Positions 56,085-64,000 of a stretch of 64,000 nt of DNA are shown one piece after another (within the stretch, counting starts at the first letter, position 1; the number at the start of each line of letters is the position of its first letter). The notes beneath the pieces are model-generated. The model saw only the letters and a program-made list of their open reading frames with translations, was not told where the DNA came from and did not search any database. A program made the translations under genes and the position numbers. The DNA comes from Parvularcula sp. BBD 1991-13 (GTDB lineage Bacteria > Pseudomonadota > Alphaproteobacteria > Caulobacterales > Parvularculaceae), in assembly GCA_001657385.1 (NCBI GenBank), contig LYSZ01000003.1, forward strand, positions 359,306 through 423,305, read 5' to 3'.

Positions 56085-57188
56085 TCAGTTCCGAGGTTGA
56101 AAGTTATTGAAATAGCGGAAGAATTCACTGTCAGGCGAGAGCAGGATGGTGGTTTCGCCGTCGCGCAAGGCCTGCTCATAGGCGAGCAACGAGCGCTGGA
56201 AGGCGAAAAACTCCGCCCGCTGGGGATCGCGCTGGCCGCCGGGCAGGAACTCGCACCTGATTTCCGTCGACGGGTCGGCCACCGCGCGCGTCGATTCAAA
56301 ATCGACCGAGGGGCTGAAGCTTTCCTGCGCGACCGGCGCTTCGGCGATCGTCTCGACGGCCTCTTCCGACGCCTCGATCAACTCCTCGACCGGCTCCAGC
56401 TCGTTGACCGTGATCCGCACCGGCAGGCCGTCATAGGCGCCCGCAAAGATGCAGTTGCGCGTCGCGTCGGCCCGGCCCTGGATCTCCAGCGCCTCGCGCT
56501 GGGCGCGGGCGAGGATTTCCGTCTCCGCCCGGTCGGCCTGGGCGGTGATGCGCCGGGCCTGCTCCTCGCCCTCCGCGCGGATGCGCTGGGCGATCTGGAT
56601 GCGTTCGGAGCGCATGCGCTGGAACACGTCGTCCTCGTTCTCCTTGGGGAAGTCGGCGCGGCGAATTTTCACGTCGATGATCTCGACACCGAAGCGCACC
56701 GCCTCCTCGGCCATGACGTCGCGGATCGCCAGCATTAGAACGGAGCGGCGGTTGCGAATGATGTCGATATCGGTGGCTTCGCCGAGCACGCCCCGCAGGC
56801 TGCTTTCCAGCACCGCCTCGATGCGGCGTTCGCCGGCGCGGCGCAGGGACAGCTGGTCGCCGCCGCTCGCGGCCCGAAAGCTTTCGTAATACCGCAGGGG
56901 CTCGATGATCCGGTAGCGGACGAAGGCGTCGACCACCAGGCGCTCCTGGTTCACGGTGAAGATCTCGCGCGCCGGGTGATCGTATTCAAGATTGCGCTTG
57001 TCGAGCTTGACGTCGTTTTCGATCGGCAGCTTGAACTTGAGGCCGGCGTCGGTTTCGACGCGCACCGGGTCGCCGAACCGCAGGACGATCGCCTGTTCGG
57101 TTTCCTTGACGGTGAAGACAAAGGAGGTGACGACCATGATGACGACGACGGCGCCGATCAGCAGGCCGGGTCCGATAAACCTGTTCAT
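56085..57188 (-). CDS. hflC: Protease modulator HflC, with an unusual insertion
   Basis: Membrane-anchored SPFH protein that forms a cage around FtsH with HflK. 367 residues: TM at about 8-26, SPFH/band-7 domain to about 190 (VVDAFVRYRIIEPLRYYESF, VLGEATDIDII), then a coiled coil (RSERIQIAQRIRAEGEEQARR) to about 245. The usual C-terminal block resumes near 326 (EFFAFQRSLLAYEQALRDGETTILLSPDSEFFRYF). Between them are about 80 extra residues (246-325), Glu-rich and with two Cys (246, 312), absent from standard HflC. The start overlaps the hflK stop. Confidence 0.95.
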   Translation of the reverse strand: MNRFIGPGLLIGAVVVIMVVTSFVFTVKETEQAIVLRFGDPVRVETDAGLKFKLPIENDVKLDKRNLEYDHPAREIFTVNQERLVVDAFVRYRIIEPLRYYESFRAASGGDQLSLRRAGERRIEAVLESSLRGVLGEATDIDIIRNRRSVLMLAIRDVMAEEAVRFGVEIIDVKIRRADFPKENEDDVFQRMRSERIQIAQRIRAEGEEQARRITAQADRAETEILARAQREALEIQGRADATRNCIFAGAYDGLPVRITVNELEPVEELIEASEEAVETIAEAPVAQESFSPSVDFESTRAVADPSTEIRCEFLPGGQRDPQRAEFFAFQRSLLAYEQALRDGETTILLSPDSEFFRYFNNFQPRN

Positions 57189-58378
57189 TGCTGTCCTCCC
57201 CCACGGTTCGAAGACTGACGGTTCAGCTCGTTAAGGGGCAGATAGGGCACGACGCCGGAACCGGAATCCTCATCGATGATGATCTTGTTCATGTCGCCGA
57301 GAACGGTTTCGACGGTTTCAAGATACATGCGCTGGCGCGTGACGTCCGGCGCGTTGCGGTACTCGTCATAGATCTGGTTGAACCGGTCCGCCTGACCGCG
57401 CGCGTCCTCGGTGACGCGGGCGGCGTAGGCGCGGGAGTTCTCGAGGATCTGCTGCGCCTCGCCTCGCGCGCGCGGGATCTTTTCGTTGAAGTAACGCTGC
57501 GCCTCGTTGATTTTCGCCTCCGCTTCGGAGCCGGCGTTGAAGACGTCGAGAAACGCCTCGCGCACCTGCGGCGGCGCGTCGGCGCGGCCGTAGTTGACGC
57601 GGATGATCCGTATGCCGCTGTCGTAGGAATCGAGCGCTTCCTGCATCAGCCGCATGGTGTCGTCCTCGACGAGGTCGCGGCCCGAAGTGATGAGCGGCTG
57701 CAGGGTGTTGCCGCCGACAACCTCGCGCATGGCCGCCTCGGCGACCGCGCGGACAACGGTGTCCGGACTTTCGATGTTGAAAATGAACTTGGCCGGGCCG
57801 GGCAGCTCTTCGTCCGCCACGGTCGAGGTGTCGACATTCCAGTTCACCGAAAACGTCACGTCGGCGATGTTTTTGTCGCCGGTGAGCATCAGGCTTTCGG
57901 ACAGGGTTTCCTGGGTGCGGTTTGAGGTCGAGGCGCCGCGAAAGCCGATTTCTGTCTGGCGCTCGGCGTCGACGGCGACGATTTGCACGTTCTGAACCGG
58001 AAACGGAATACGCCATTTCAGGCCTTGCGCCTCGATGCGGGTAAACTCGCCGAAGGTCGTCACCACCGCGCGCTCGCCGGGATTGACCTGGTAAAGCCCG
58101 CTGAAAAGCCAGATGCAGAGAACGCCGGCGGCGATCAGGCCGATCATCGCGCCGCTGAGCTGCGGCCCTCTGCCGCCGCCCATGCCGCCGCGGCCGCCGC
58201 CCGGAAAGGCGCGCTTGAGGCGCTGGCGGGACGCCTGCAGCAGTTCTTCAAGATCGGGGGGCTCGCCGCGGCCGCCGCCGCGCCCGCCGCCGCGTCCGTC
58301 GTTGCCGGACCCGCCATTGTTGCCGCGCGGGGGCTGTCCCCAGGGACCTCGATTGCCGGAATTATCTTGCCAGGGCAT
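57185..58378 (-). CDS. hflK: FtsH protease activity modulator HflK
   Basis: Partner of HflC. 397 residues. The cytoplasmic N-terminus is Gly/Asn/Arg-rich (DNSGNRGPWGQPPRGNNGG), then TM at about 79-98 (AMIGLIAAGVLCIWLFSGLYQV). The SPFH domain (VNPGERAVVTTFGEF, MLTGDKNIADVTFSVNW) is followed by a coiled coil (EAEAKINEAQRYFNEKIPRARGEAQ) and a C-terminal YLETVETVLGDMNKIIID. Its stop overlaps the hflC start by 4 bp (ATGA), so the two are translationally coupled. Confidence 0.97.
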   Translation of the reverse strand: MPWQDNSGNRGPWGQPPRGNNGGSGNDGRGGGRGGGRGEPPDLEELLQASRQRLKRAFPGGGRGGMGGGRGPQLSGAMIGLIAAGVLCIWLFSGLYQVNPGERAVVTTFGEFTRIEAQGLKWRIPFPVQNVQIVAVDAERQTEIGFRGASTSNRTQETLSESLMLTGDKNIADVTFSVNWNVDTSTVADEELPGPAKFIFNIESPDTVVRAVAEAAMREVVGGNTLQPLITSGRDLVEDDTMRLMQEALDSYDSGIRIIRVNYGRADAPPQVREAFLDVFNAGSEAEAKINEAQRYFNEKIPRARGEAQQILENSRAYAARVTEDARGQADRFNQIYDEYRNAPDVTRQRMYLETVETVLGDMNKIIIDEDSGSGVVPYLPLNELNRQSSNRGGGQQ

Positions 58379-58538
58379 CGCGCCTCTTCTTTTTGCTGTG
58401 CTTTCAAACTCTTGCGTCGCTAATTGGTCGCGCCCCGCACTTGTGGGAAGCCCGCCGGCGCGCTCGTATATATGCTAACGGATTCCCGCAGCGCAATGTG
58501 GCGTTGTGGACTTTTTAGGCAATTACAAGGAGTAAGCG

Positions 58539-59651
58539 TTGAGCGAACCGTTGGTCATTCGCGTGCGAAACGCCCTTGCCGGCGTCGTTAATCCCGCATC
58601 GGGACGCAACATCGTGGCCGAAGGGGCGGTCCAGGGCCTCAGCGCCGAGCCCGGCGGCAAGGTGCGCTTCGCCCTTCAGATCGACCCCTCGGCGCAGGAT
58701 GAGGCGGCGCGCCTGCTGGACGCCGCCAGGAAAGCCGCCGGGGCGGTATCGGGGGTCAGCTCGGTGTCGGCGGTCGCCACGGCCCATGCGGCGCGCGGCC
58801 CCGCCGCAACGCCGTCGACGGCGAGACCGGCGGGCGGCCACGACAACCCCCTCGGGTTGAAAAAGCGCCCGCGCATCGAGGCGGCGGCCGAAACCCTGAG
58901 CGGCGTTCGGCATGTCGTCGCCGTCGCCTCGGGCAAGGGCGGCGTCGGCAAGTCCACCCTCGCCGCCAATCTCGCCGTCGCCCTCGCCGCGACGGGGCGG
59001 CGGGTCGGCCTCATGGACGCGGACATTTACGGCCCGTCCCTGCCGATCCTGTTCGGGCTCAAGGACAAGCCGGCCATGCGCGACGGCAAGATCGTCCCGC
59101 CCGAAGCCCACGGGGTGCGCGCCATGTCCATGGGCCTGATGGTGAGCGAAGCGCAGTCGCTGGCCTGGCGCGGGCCGATGGTCATGGGCGCGGTGCGCCA
59201 GCTCATGAGCGATGTGGACTGGGGCGAACTCGACATTCTCCTGGTCGACACGCCGCCGGGCACCGGCGACGCGCATATCTCGCTGATCCAGTCGAAGCGC
59301 CTTTCCGGCGCGCTGATCGTCTCGACGCCTCAGGAAATGGCGCTGGCCGACGTGCGCCGCGGCGTTCAGCTGTTCCGCAAGACCGACACCCCGGTCATCG
59401 GCGTCGTCGAGAACATGGCGTGGTTCGAGCTTCCCTCCGGCGAGCGCCAATACCTTTTCGGGCGCGGCGGGGCGGAAAAGGCCGCGGCGGCGCTGGAAGC
59501 GCCGTTCCTCGGCGCGATCCCCCTCTACCCGGAACTGCAACAGGCCAGCGATGCGGGCGCGCCCCTCGCCGCCCGCCGGGATCATCCGGCGGCGGCGCAT
59601 TTTCGTCAGCTTGCGGAAAAAATGCTGGACTTCGTCGACACGCAGTCGTGA
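58539..59651 (+). CDS. mrp: Mrp/NBP35-family iron-sulfur carrier ATPase
   Basis: 370 residues. The N-terminal DUF59 (MIP18-like) domain (1-85) has LAGVVNPASGRNIVAEGAVQG. An Ala/Pro linker leads to the ATPase with deviant Walker A ASGKGGVGKST (about 129-139), MDADIYGPSLP, VDTPPGTGDAHISL and STPQEMALADVRRG. It scaffolds or transfers Fe-S clusters. The start codon is TTG at 58539; the strong CAAGGAG at 58527-58533 decides it. Stand-alone gene, divergent from hflK. Confidence 0.93.
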   Translation: MSEPLVIRVRNALAGVVNPASGRNIVAEGAVQGLSAEPGGKVRFALQIDPSAQDEAARLLDAARKAAGAVSGVSSVSAVATAHAARGPAATPSTARPAGGHDNPLGLKKRPRIEAAAETLSGVRHVVAVASGKGGVGKSTLAANLAVALAATGRRVGLMDADIYGPSLPILFGLKDKPAMRDGKIVPPEAHGVRAMSMGLMVSEAQSLAWRGPMVMGAVRQLMSDVDWGELDILLVDTPPGTGDAHISLIQSKRLSGALIVSTPQEMALADVRRGVQLFRKTDTPVIGVVENMAWFELPSGERQYLFGRGGAEKAAAALEAPFLGAIPLYPELQQASDAGAPLAARRDHPAAAHFRQLAEKMLDFVDTQS

Positions 59652-59670
59652 CCGCACCGCATGGGGCCCG

Positions 59671-61290
59671 CTATTGCGCCGCCGCGATCACCGGCGCGGA
59701 GTGGTCGTGGACGATGCGCCACACCCCCTGCTCGCGCTTCATCACCAGCGAAAACACCGCCTTGGAGATCTCCTCGCCGATGGCGTGACGGATGCGGCCG
59801 GTGACGATGGCGACATCCTCGGTGACGAGTTCGGCGTCGAGATTTTCAAAGTCGATGCGGCCCATCTGCGCCGGTCCGTCGAAACGCTCGCGATAGCGTT
59901 TGCGGGCGGCGGACCAGCCGCGCGTCATTTCCGCGCCGGAAACATAGATCAGCGCGTCATCGCGCGCATAGACGTCCATGAACGCGTCGAGATTGCCCTC
60001 GTTCCACGCCGCCGCCTGGGCCTTGACCGTGGCGCGGACGATGTCGGCCGGCCGGCGCAGCAGGGTCGGCACGCCGTTGGTCGGCGCGGCGGCCGGGATC
60101 GCCGCGGCGCGCACCGGCTGGGCGATGCGACGGTCCGCGCGGGGGGCGTCGGCCGGCGCCGCGTCAACGGGCCGGGACGGCGCGGCGGCGGACGCCGGCG
60201 CGGCTTCCGGCGGCGGCAGGTCGTCAAGCGGGATCGCAGTAATCGCGGCGCTGGAAATCTCGGTTGCGGAAAGGGCGGGTACCGCCTCGGTCGCATCAGC
60301 GGAGGCGGGCGCGGTCGGCTCGGCGCCGACGAGACGGCCCAATGCCGCGGACGCATCGACGGGCGACGTTTCGAGAGAAGACGCGGCAGGGGCTTCGGAC
60401 GCGGATTCCTCCCGCCCGGTTCCAATTGAGGGCGTTTCCGACAGGGCGGCGACGCCCGCCGTCAGGTCCGCGGGCCCCCGCGAGGCGATGACGGGGTCAT
60501 TGGCAGATACGGGGGCAGATACGGGGGCGGATATGGAGGCGGATACGGGAACAGATACGGGGGCGGACAAGGGAGCGCCGGGCTCGGCCAGCCGGCCGCC
60601 CCCAGCCCCGCCCTCAGCCCCGCCGTCGAGCGAACCCTCGCCGCTCGCCGCATCGACGAGCGCACCGCCGCTGACCTCGCCGCTCGCATCGCCGACCGTG
60701 TCGTCGCTGACGGATTGGGAAAGGATCTCGTTCATCAGCGCCGCCAGCCTGTCCTCCTCCGGCGCGGCGGCCTCCCGGTCGTCTTCGATCGGAGCGCCGC
60801 CCTCGCCCGGTTCCGGCGCCGTCGGCTGCTCGGGCGCGGCGCGCTGCGTCTCGATGACGAAATCGCTCGCCGGCGTCGCCTCGGCCGCGGGCGCGGCCTC
60901 CTGCGGGTCGCGCAGCGCCGGCGCCGCCGCGACGGCGGGGCCTGAACACGCAAAGCCCGCTTCGCGCAGCGTCGCCGCCAGGCTGGCGGCCTTGTCGGTA
61001 CAGAAATCGGCGGCGTTGTTGGCGTGATAGGGCGTTCGCACCTCGGCGCCGCCGCCGCGAATATAGCGCACGTCGCAGCGCGCGCCGATCTCCCCCGGCG
61101 ACAGGATCTCGATGATGCGTTCGTCGGCGCCGCGCGCGCACACCGTTCGCACCGCGCTGGCGGCGGGGGCTTCGGCCGTCTGCGCGCCCGGCTGGACCTG
61201 AGCTTGGGCCTGGAGAGCCAGGGCGGGCGAGACCGCGCTGGCGGCGGCGATAAAGGAGACGGCGGTAAAGGAAAAGACTGTCCGTTTCAT
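59671..61290 (-). CDS. Exported SnoaL/DUF4440-like protein with low-complexity linker
   Basis: 539 residues. Signal peptide (MKRTVFSFTAVSFIAAASAVSPALA). A small Cys-containing domain (residues 35-125: VCARGADERIIEILSPGEIGARCDVRY, DFCTDKAASLAATLREAGFAC). A long Ala/Pro/Glu/Ser-rich linker (about 125-395) includes a tetrapeptide repeat SAPV encoded by 12-bp units. The C-terminal NTF2-like domain (about 410-535) has VKAQAAAWNEGNLDAFMDVYARDDALIYVSGAE and WRIVHDHSAPV, as in SnoaL/YybH proteins. The ATG at 61290 is preferred (AAGAGGTC upstream) over the one at 61332. Function unknown. Confidence 0.8.
   Translation of the reverse strand: MKRTVFSFTAVSFIAAASAVSPALALQAQAQVQPGAQTAEAPAASAVRTVCARGADERIIEILSPGEIGARCDVRYIRGGGAEVRTPYHANNAADFCTDKAASLAATLREAGFACSGPAVAAAPALRDPQEAAPAAEATPASDFVIETQRAAPEQPTAPEPGEGGAPIEDDREAAAPEEDRLAALMNEILSQSVSDDTVGDASGEVSGGALVDAASGEGSLDGGAEGGAGGGRLAEPGAPLSAPVSVPVSASISAPVSAPVSANDPVIASRGPADLTAGVAALSETPSIGTGREESASEAPAASSLETSPVDASAALGRLVGAEPTAPASADATEAVPALSATEISSAAITAIPLDDLPPPEAAPASAAAPSRPVDAAPADAPRADRRIAQPVRAAAIPAAAPTNGVPTLLRRPADIVRATVKAQAAAWNEGNLDAFMDVYARDDALIYVSGAEMTRGWSAARKRYRERFDGPAQMGRIDFENLDAELVTEDVAIVTGRIRHAIGEEISKAVFSLVMKREQGVWRIVHDHSAPVIAAAQ
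60502..60573. repeat. 6 x 12 bp tandem repeat in the SnoaL-like protein gene
   Basis: Units GGCAGATACGGG (twice), GGCGGATATGGA, GGCGGATACGGG, AACAGATACGGG and GGCGGACAAGGG. On the minus strand they encode SAPV-type tetrapeptides (PLSAPVSVPVSASISAPVSA). Confidence 0.95.
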
Positions 61291-61619
61291 GAGCGACCTC
61301 TTCACGGGCGAGCTGTTGATGAGCGACTTCATGGCCCCCCCTTTCTTGCGGGCGTATCTGCTGCGGGCGTATCCATTTCGGGCCGGCGCCGCGAGACCGA
61401 GACGGCCCCGGTCGCAAAAGCTGCCCGCCGAACCTGTCCGCCGAACCTTTGCACCGCCCCCCCGCGGCGCGCCTGCGGCGCGCCCGAAGCGCGGATATCC
61501 ACTCTAGGCGCGACCGGCAAGCCGCGAAAAGCGCTGATCCCCGGCGCATCATGCTAAGGCCGGATTGGTTAATCGGCGATGTTTCAAAACCCTAAAAATC
61601 GCCGGGACTTACGCGAAAA
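61291..61619. other. Intergenic region upstream of the SnoaL-like gene
   Basis: This 329-bp gap contains a 30-bp-period duplication beginning ATGAGCGAC (61289 and 61319), which also creates the alternative upstream start codon of the left gene, and a 15-bp tandem pair (61348-61377: GCGGGCGTATCTGCT, GCGGGCGTATCCATT). Nothing else is recognisable. Confidence 0.55.
61348..61377. repeat. 2 x 15 bp tandem repeat
   Basis: GCGGGCGTATCTGCT followed by GCGGGCGTATCCATT, upstream of the SnoaL-like gene. Confidence 0.8.
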
Positions 61620-62141
61620 TCAGCGGCGCCGGTCGAGGATGAAAAATTTGCAATCATAATCGTTGCGGTCGTTTTTTTCGCAAGCCCCATGGGCGGTTTC
61701 GACCCATTCGGACGAATCAAGGCTGGGGAAAAAGACGTCGCCGTCGATCGCCGCGTCCACGCGGGTCAGGTAAATGCGGTCGGCGGCCTTCAGCGTCTGG
61801 GCGTAGATCTCGGCGCCGCCGATGACGCAAACTTCTTCCGCGCCCGCCTCGAAAGCGCAATGGCGCGCCAGCATCAGCGCCGAGGGGATGTTGCGCACCA
61901 CGAAGGCGCCGGGCGCGCGGACCTCATTGCTTCGTGTAATGACGATGTTGTCGCGGCCGGGAAGCGGGCGGCCGATCGAATCGTAGGTCTTGCGTCCCAT
62001 CGCCACCGGCTTGCCCATGCTCGACGCCTTGAACCATTTCAGATCGTCGGAAATGCGCCAGGGCAGATCGCCGTCCGCGCCGATGGCGTTGTTGCGGTCC
62101 ACCGCGACGATGAGCGCGGTGCGGATGGGAGCGCGCGTCAT
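61620..62141 (-). CDS. folA: Dihydrofolate reductase
   Basis: Reduces dihydrofolate to tetrahydrofolate. 173 residues with LIVAVDRNNAIGADGDLPWRISDDLKWFK (substrate Asp in the ISDDLKWFK helix), VAMGRKTYDSIGRPLPGRDNIVIT and VCVIGGAEIYAQTL. Follows thyA by 6 bp on the same strand; ThyA generates the dihydrofolate that FolA recycles. Confidence 0.97.
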   Translation of the reverse strand: MTRAPIRTALIVAVDRNNAIGADGDLPWRISDDLKWFKASSMGKPVAMGRKTYDSIGRPLPGRDNIVITRSNEVRAPGAFVVRNIPSALMLARHCAFEAGAEEVCVIGGAEIYAQTLKAADRIYLTRVDAAIDGDVFFPSLDSSEWVETAHGACEKNDRNDYDCKFFILDRRR

Positions 62142-62147
62142 CGACCC

Positions 62148-62942
62148 TCAGACCGCGACCGGCGCCTTGATATGCGGCTGGGCGACATAATCCTTGATGG
62201 CGATGTCCTCATAGCGGAAGGCGAAAATGTCCCGGACGTCCGGGTTCAGGACAAGCCGCGGCAGGGGGCCGGGCGTGCGCGACAGTTGTTCGCGCGCCTG
62301 GTCGGTGTGGTTGAGATAGAGATGCGCGTCGCCGAGGGTATGGACGAAATCGCCGGGCTTCAGCCCGCAAACCTGCGCGACCATGTGGGTCAGAAGAGCG
62401 TAGGACGCGATATTGAACGGCACGCCGAGAAAAATATCGCCGGAGCGCTGGTATAGCTGGCAGGAAAGGCGCCCCTTCGCGACGAAGAACTGGAACAGGC
62501 AATGGCACGGCGCCAGCGCCATGTCGCCAAGCTCCGCCGGGTTCCAGGCGCTGACAACGAGACGCCGCGAATAGGGGTTGCGGCGGATTTCCTCCACCAC
62601 CCAGGCGATCTGGTCGATGCCGTCGCCGCCAGGCGCCGCCCAGGAGCGCCACTGACGGCCGTAGACGGGACCGAGGTCGCCGTTCTCGTCGGCCCACTCG
62701 TCCCAGATCGAAACGCCGTTCTTTTTCAGATAGGCGATATTGGTGTCGCCGGAGAGAAACCACAACAGTTCGTGCACGATGGAGCGGACATGCAGTTTCT
62801 TGGTGGTCACGAGCGGAAACCCGTCGGCGAGATTGAAACGCATCTGGTGGCCGAAAACCGCCCGCGTGCCGACGCCGGTGCGTTCGGTGCGTTCATCGCC
62901 CTCGCGAAGCGCCCTTTCCAACAACTCGTGATATTGCCGCAT
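62148..62942 (-). CDS. thyA: Thymidylate synthase
   Basis: Makes dTMP from dUMP with methylene-tetrahydrofolate. 264 residues, the standard short form: [54 protein letters not shown], catalytic Cys146 in [30 protein letters not shown] and GDAHLYLNH. First gene of a thyA-folA pair. Confidence 0.98.
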   Translation of the reverse strand: MRQYHELLERALREGDERTERTGVGTRAVFGHQMRFNLADGFPLVTTKKLHVRSIVHELLWFLSGDTNIAYLKKNGVSIWDEWADENGDLGPVYGRQWRSWAAPGGDGIDQIAWVVEEIRRNPYSRRLVVSAWNPAELGDMALAPCHCLFQFFVAKGRLSCQLYQRSGDIFLGVPFNIASYALLTHMVAQVCGLKPGDFVHTLGDAHLYLNHTDQAREQLSRTPGPLPRLVLNPDVRDIFAFRYEDIAIKDYVAQPHIKAPVAV

Positions 62943-63010
62943 GACCGTTCCGGAACCGTTCGTTTCCTGATGCGCCAGCCCCAGGAAACCCGCATAAAAA
63001 CTCTCGCTTC

Positions 63011-63049
63011 GAAGCCCTGACGCGAAGCCCTGACGCGAAGCCTAACCCC
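63011..63049. repeat. 3 x 13 bp tandem repeat upstream of thyA
   Basis: GAAGCCCTGACGC twice exactly, then GAAGCCTAACCCC, and a further GAAGCC start. It lies in the 259-bp gap between thyA and the small HTH gene. Confidence 0.9.
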
Positions 63050-63201
63050 GAAGCCTCCATCGGGCGTTCGCCGCAGCGCTTCCGCGCGCCCGCCCGCCGC
63101 GCGAATCGCGCGGATGCGATCAGTCTAGCAAGCTGGACGCGCCCGTCACGGGCCGGTTTTCCGCAACCCGCGACGCGACCGATTGCGGCGCTGACGGCGT
63201 C

Positions 63202-63444
63202 CTAATCGTCCTTGCCGTTTTCGATCTTGTGGATCTTGCGGTGCGGGCCGTTGTAGTCGGCCACGCCCTCCGTGATCGCGTAGCAGGCGAGGCGCACCGC
63301 GCGGGGGATGGTAACCTTGTCGCCGTCCCGTTCGCCTTTCTCGTAATACTGGATCATGCGGCGTTTCAATCCGAGATAGGCGGCGGCGTCTTTTTGCGAC
63401 AGTCCCAGCGATTTACGCCATTTCTTGAAGTCGTTGGCCTCCAT
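63202..63444 (-). CDS. Small helix-turn-helix (XRE-like) protein
   Basis: 80 residues. The HTH is at FKKWRKSLGLSQKDAAAYLGLKRRMIQYYEKGER (residues 6-39), the Cro/CI-type fold with GLSQ-x-AA-x-LG. A short C-terminal tail (RAVRLACYAITEGVADYNGPHRKIHKIENGKDD) follows. Probably a stand-alone DNA-binding regulator. Divergent from ssrA; near-repeats TTGTTACA and TTGTTGACA at about 63508-63526 could be its operator. Confidence 0.85.
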   Translation of the reverse strand: MEANDFKKWRKSLGLSQKDAAAYLGLKRRMIQYYEKGERDGDKVTIPRAVRLACYAITEGVADYNGPHRKIHKIENGKDD

Positions 63445-63559
63445 GGCCCGTATTCTCCGATTAAGAGCCTCTTCCCTGCCGGCCCGATAAGCGCGCTTAG
63501 TGCATAGTTGTTACATATTGTTGACAATCGGTAGCTTTTTGCCCTGTTTTCGCCGGGTC

Positions 63560-63588
63560 TTCAAATGTTTACGCTCTTGCCCTATATA
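63560..63588 (+). promoter_or_regulatory. ssrA promoter candidate
   Basis: -35 TTCAAA (63560-63565), 17-bp spacer, -10 TATATA (63583-63588), immediately before the acceptor piece of the tmRNA gene. The -35 is weak. Confidence 0.5.
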
Positions 63589-63590
63589 TG

Positions 63591-63945
63591 TTGGGTCCGC
63601 TTCGGCGGGCTATGGCGATAAAAGACGCGTGCAATAAGCGGATCGGACCCGGGGGCGGTACCCGGCGGCTCCACCAAAACCTCTCTTCCGGCCCGGAACC
63701 GGGCGCCTGGCGGGGAGGCTTCGACGGGGCCGAAACAGGATCGACGAACGTGTAAAGACGATGTTTTCGCTCGGTTTGCCTCCGTTATTTGGCAAATTTT
63801 GAATAGTTGCCAACGACAACTACTCGGAAGAGTTCGCTCTCGCTGCGTAACGCGGCGCGATCAACTCGCATTTAAAGCCCTAGTCTCTATCCAAGGCTAG
63901 GCGGGGCTTGGGAGCGCCTGGCAACAGAAGCTCCCGCTTTCATTT
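63591..63945 (+). ncRNA. ssrA: Transfer-messenger RNA, permuted two-piece form
   Basis: The 3' acceptor piece comes first and ends with CGGCTCC-A-CCA (63666-63676), preceded by the T-arm CCGGG-GGCGGTA-CCCGG. A 49-nt spacer with a GC hairpin follows. The coding piece begins GGGGCCGAAACAGGATCGAC (63726); GGGGCCG pairs with CGGCTCC, giving the G3-U70 Ala identity. The tag frame runs from the resume codon GCC (63809) to TAA (63848-63850) and encodes ANDNYSEEFALAA. It rescues stalled ribosomes and marks proteins for ClpXP. Outer ends are approximate; the 3' end is placed after the hairpin GGGAGC/GCTCCC (63910-63935). Confidence 0.93.
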
Positions 63946-64000
63946 CCGTATCCGGCGCTCCCAAGAGTCTTCGGCTTGCAGGCTTCGCCCGCGGGGGGAG

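Noticed and set aside
63701..63732. Start of the tmRNA coding piece at the earlier GGGGAGG
   Set aside because: GGGGAGG does not pair with the acceptor strand CGGCTCC; GGGGCCG at 63726 pairs perfectly and is followed by the expected AGGATCGACG.

Overview
The window is a 64 kb, high-GC chromosomal segment from an alphaproteobacterium. Four things point there: a permuted two-piece tmRNA gene (acceptor piece before the coding piece), a FYDLN-type (TIGR02300) protein, a COG4111/NadQ-type NAD regulator next to nadABC, and a Caulobacter-like block mutM-rpsT-dnaA-dnaN-recF-gyrB. Gene content and style suggest Caulobacterales/Parvularculales-like relatives, but the order cannot be fixed from sequence alone. 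Most of the window is ordinary housekeeping DNA, densely coded, with short intergenic gaps.

Layout. 1-5.4 kb: end of an exported SSG-repeat (head-GIN/DUF2807) protein, alaS, a VOC protein and recA with a LexA-like box inside its promoter. 5.5-7.9 kb: a complete 2.39 kb IS1595-family (ISXO2-like) element with matched terminal inverted repeats, an 8-bp target duplication and four passenger ORFs. One passenger is a three-helix membrane protein that resembles Pycsar (DUF5706) effectors. 8.1-13.5 kb: an AsmA-family protein, a small membrane protein, an HD hydrolase, a HCX5R phosphatase and the NadQ regulator. 13.7-17.4 kb: nadA-nadB-nadC, preceded by a palindrome that overlaps the promoter -10. 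17.5-23.1 kb: a SleB-type cell-wall hydrolase, pyruvate phosphate dikinase and an unrecognised polytopic membrane protein. 23.2-29.5 kb: a symporter-type hybrid sensor kinase, a VC_2705-type sodium:solute symporter and its DUF4212 partner. 29.7-33.2 kb: an S9 peptidase and a TraB/GumN protein. 33.3-42.1 kb: gyrB, recF, dnaN, a divergent dnaA, an AT-rich leader, rpsT and mutM. 42.3-47.3 kb: rpsA, cmk, aroA, the FYDLN protein and tRNA-Ala(GGC). 47.4-52.4 kb: an AbgT transporter divergent from an exported M20 amidohydrolase, a DUF1993 protein and a BaiN/HI0933 flavoprotein. 52.5-58.4 kb: miaA and serB with abutting start codons, a DegP-type protease, hflC and hflK. 58.5-64 kb: an Mrp ATPase, an exported SnoaL-like protein, folA, thyA, a small HTH protein and ssrA.

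Two themes go beyond routine annotation. First, the passenger-carrying IS1595 element has inserted about 70 bp upstream of the recA promoter. Second, short tandem duplications are very frequent: at least 18 loci with unit lengths of 9-30 bp, often 15 bp. In coding DNA every one has a unit length divisible by three (9, 12, 15, 18, 24) and gives short peptide repeats. One builds most of a signal peptide and one puts a pentapeptide repeat into a transporter domain. Non-coding copies use any length, and one (4 x 14 bp) creates the stop codon of nadQ.
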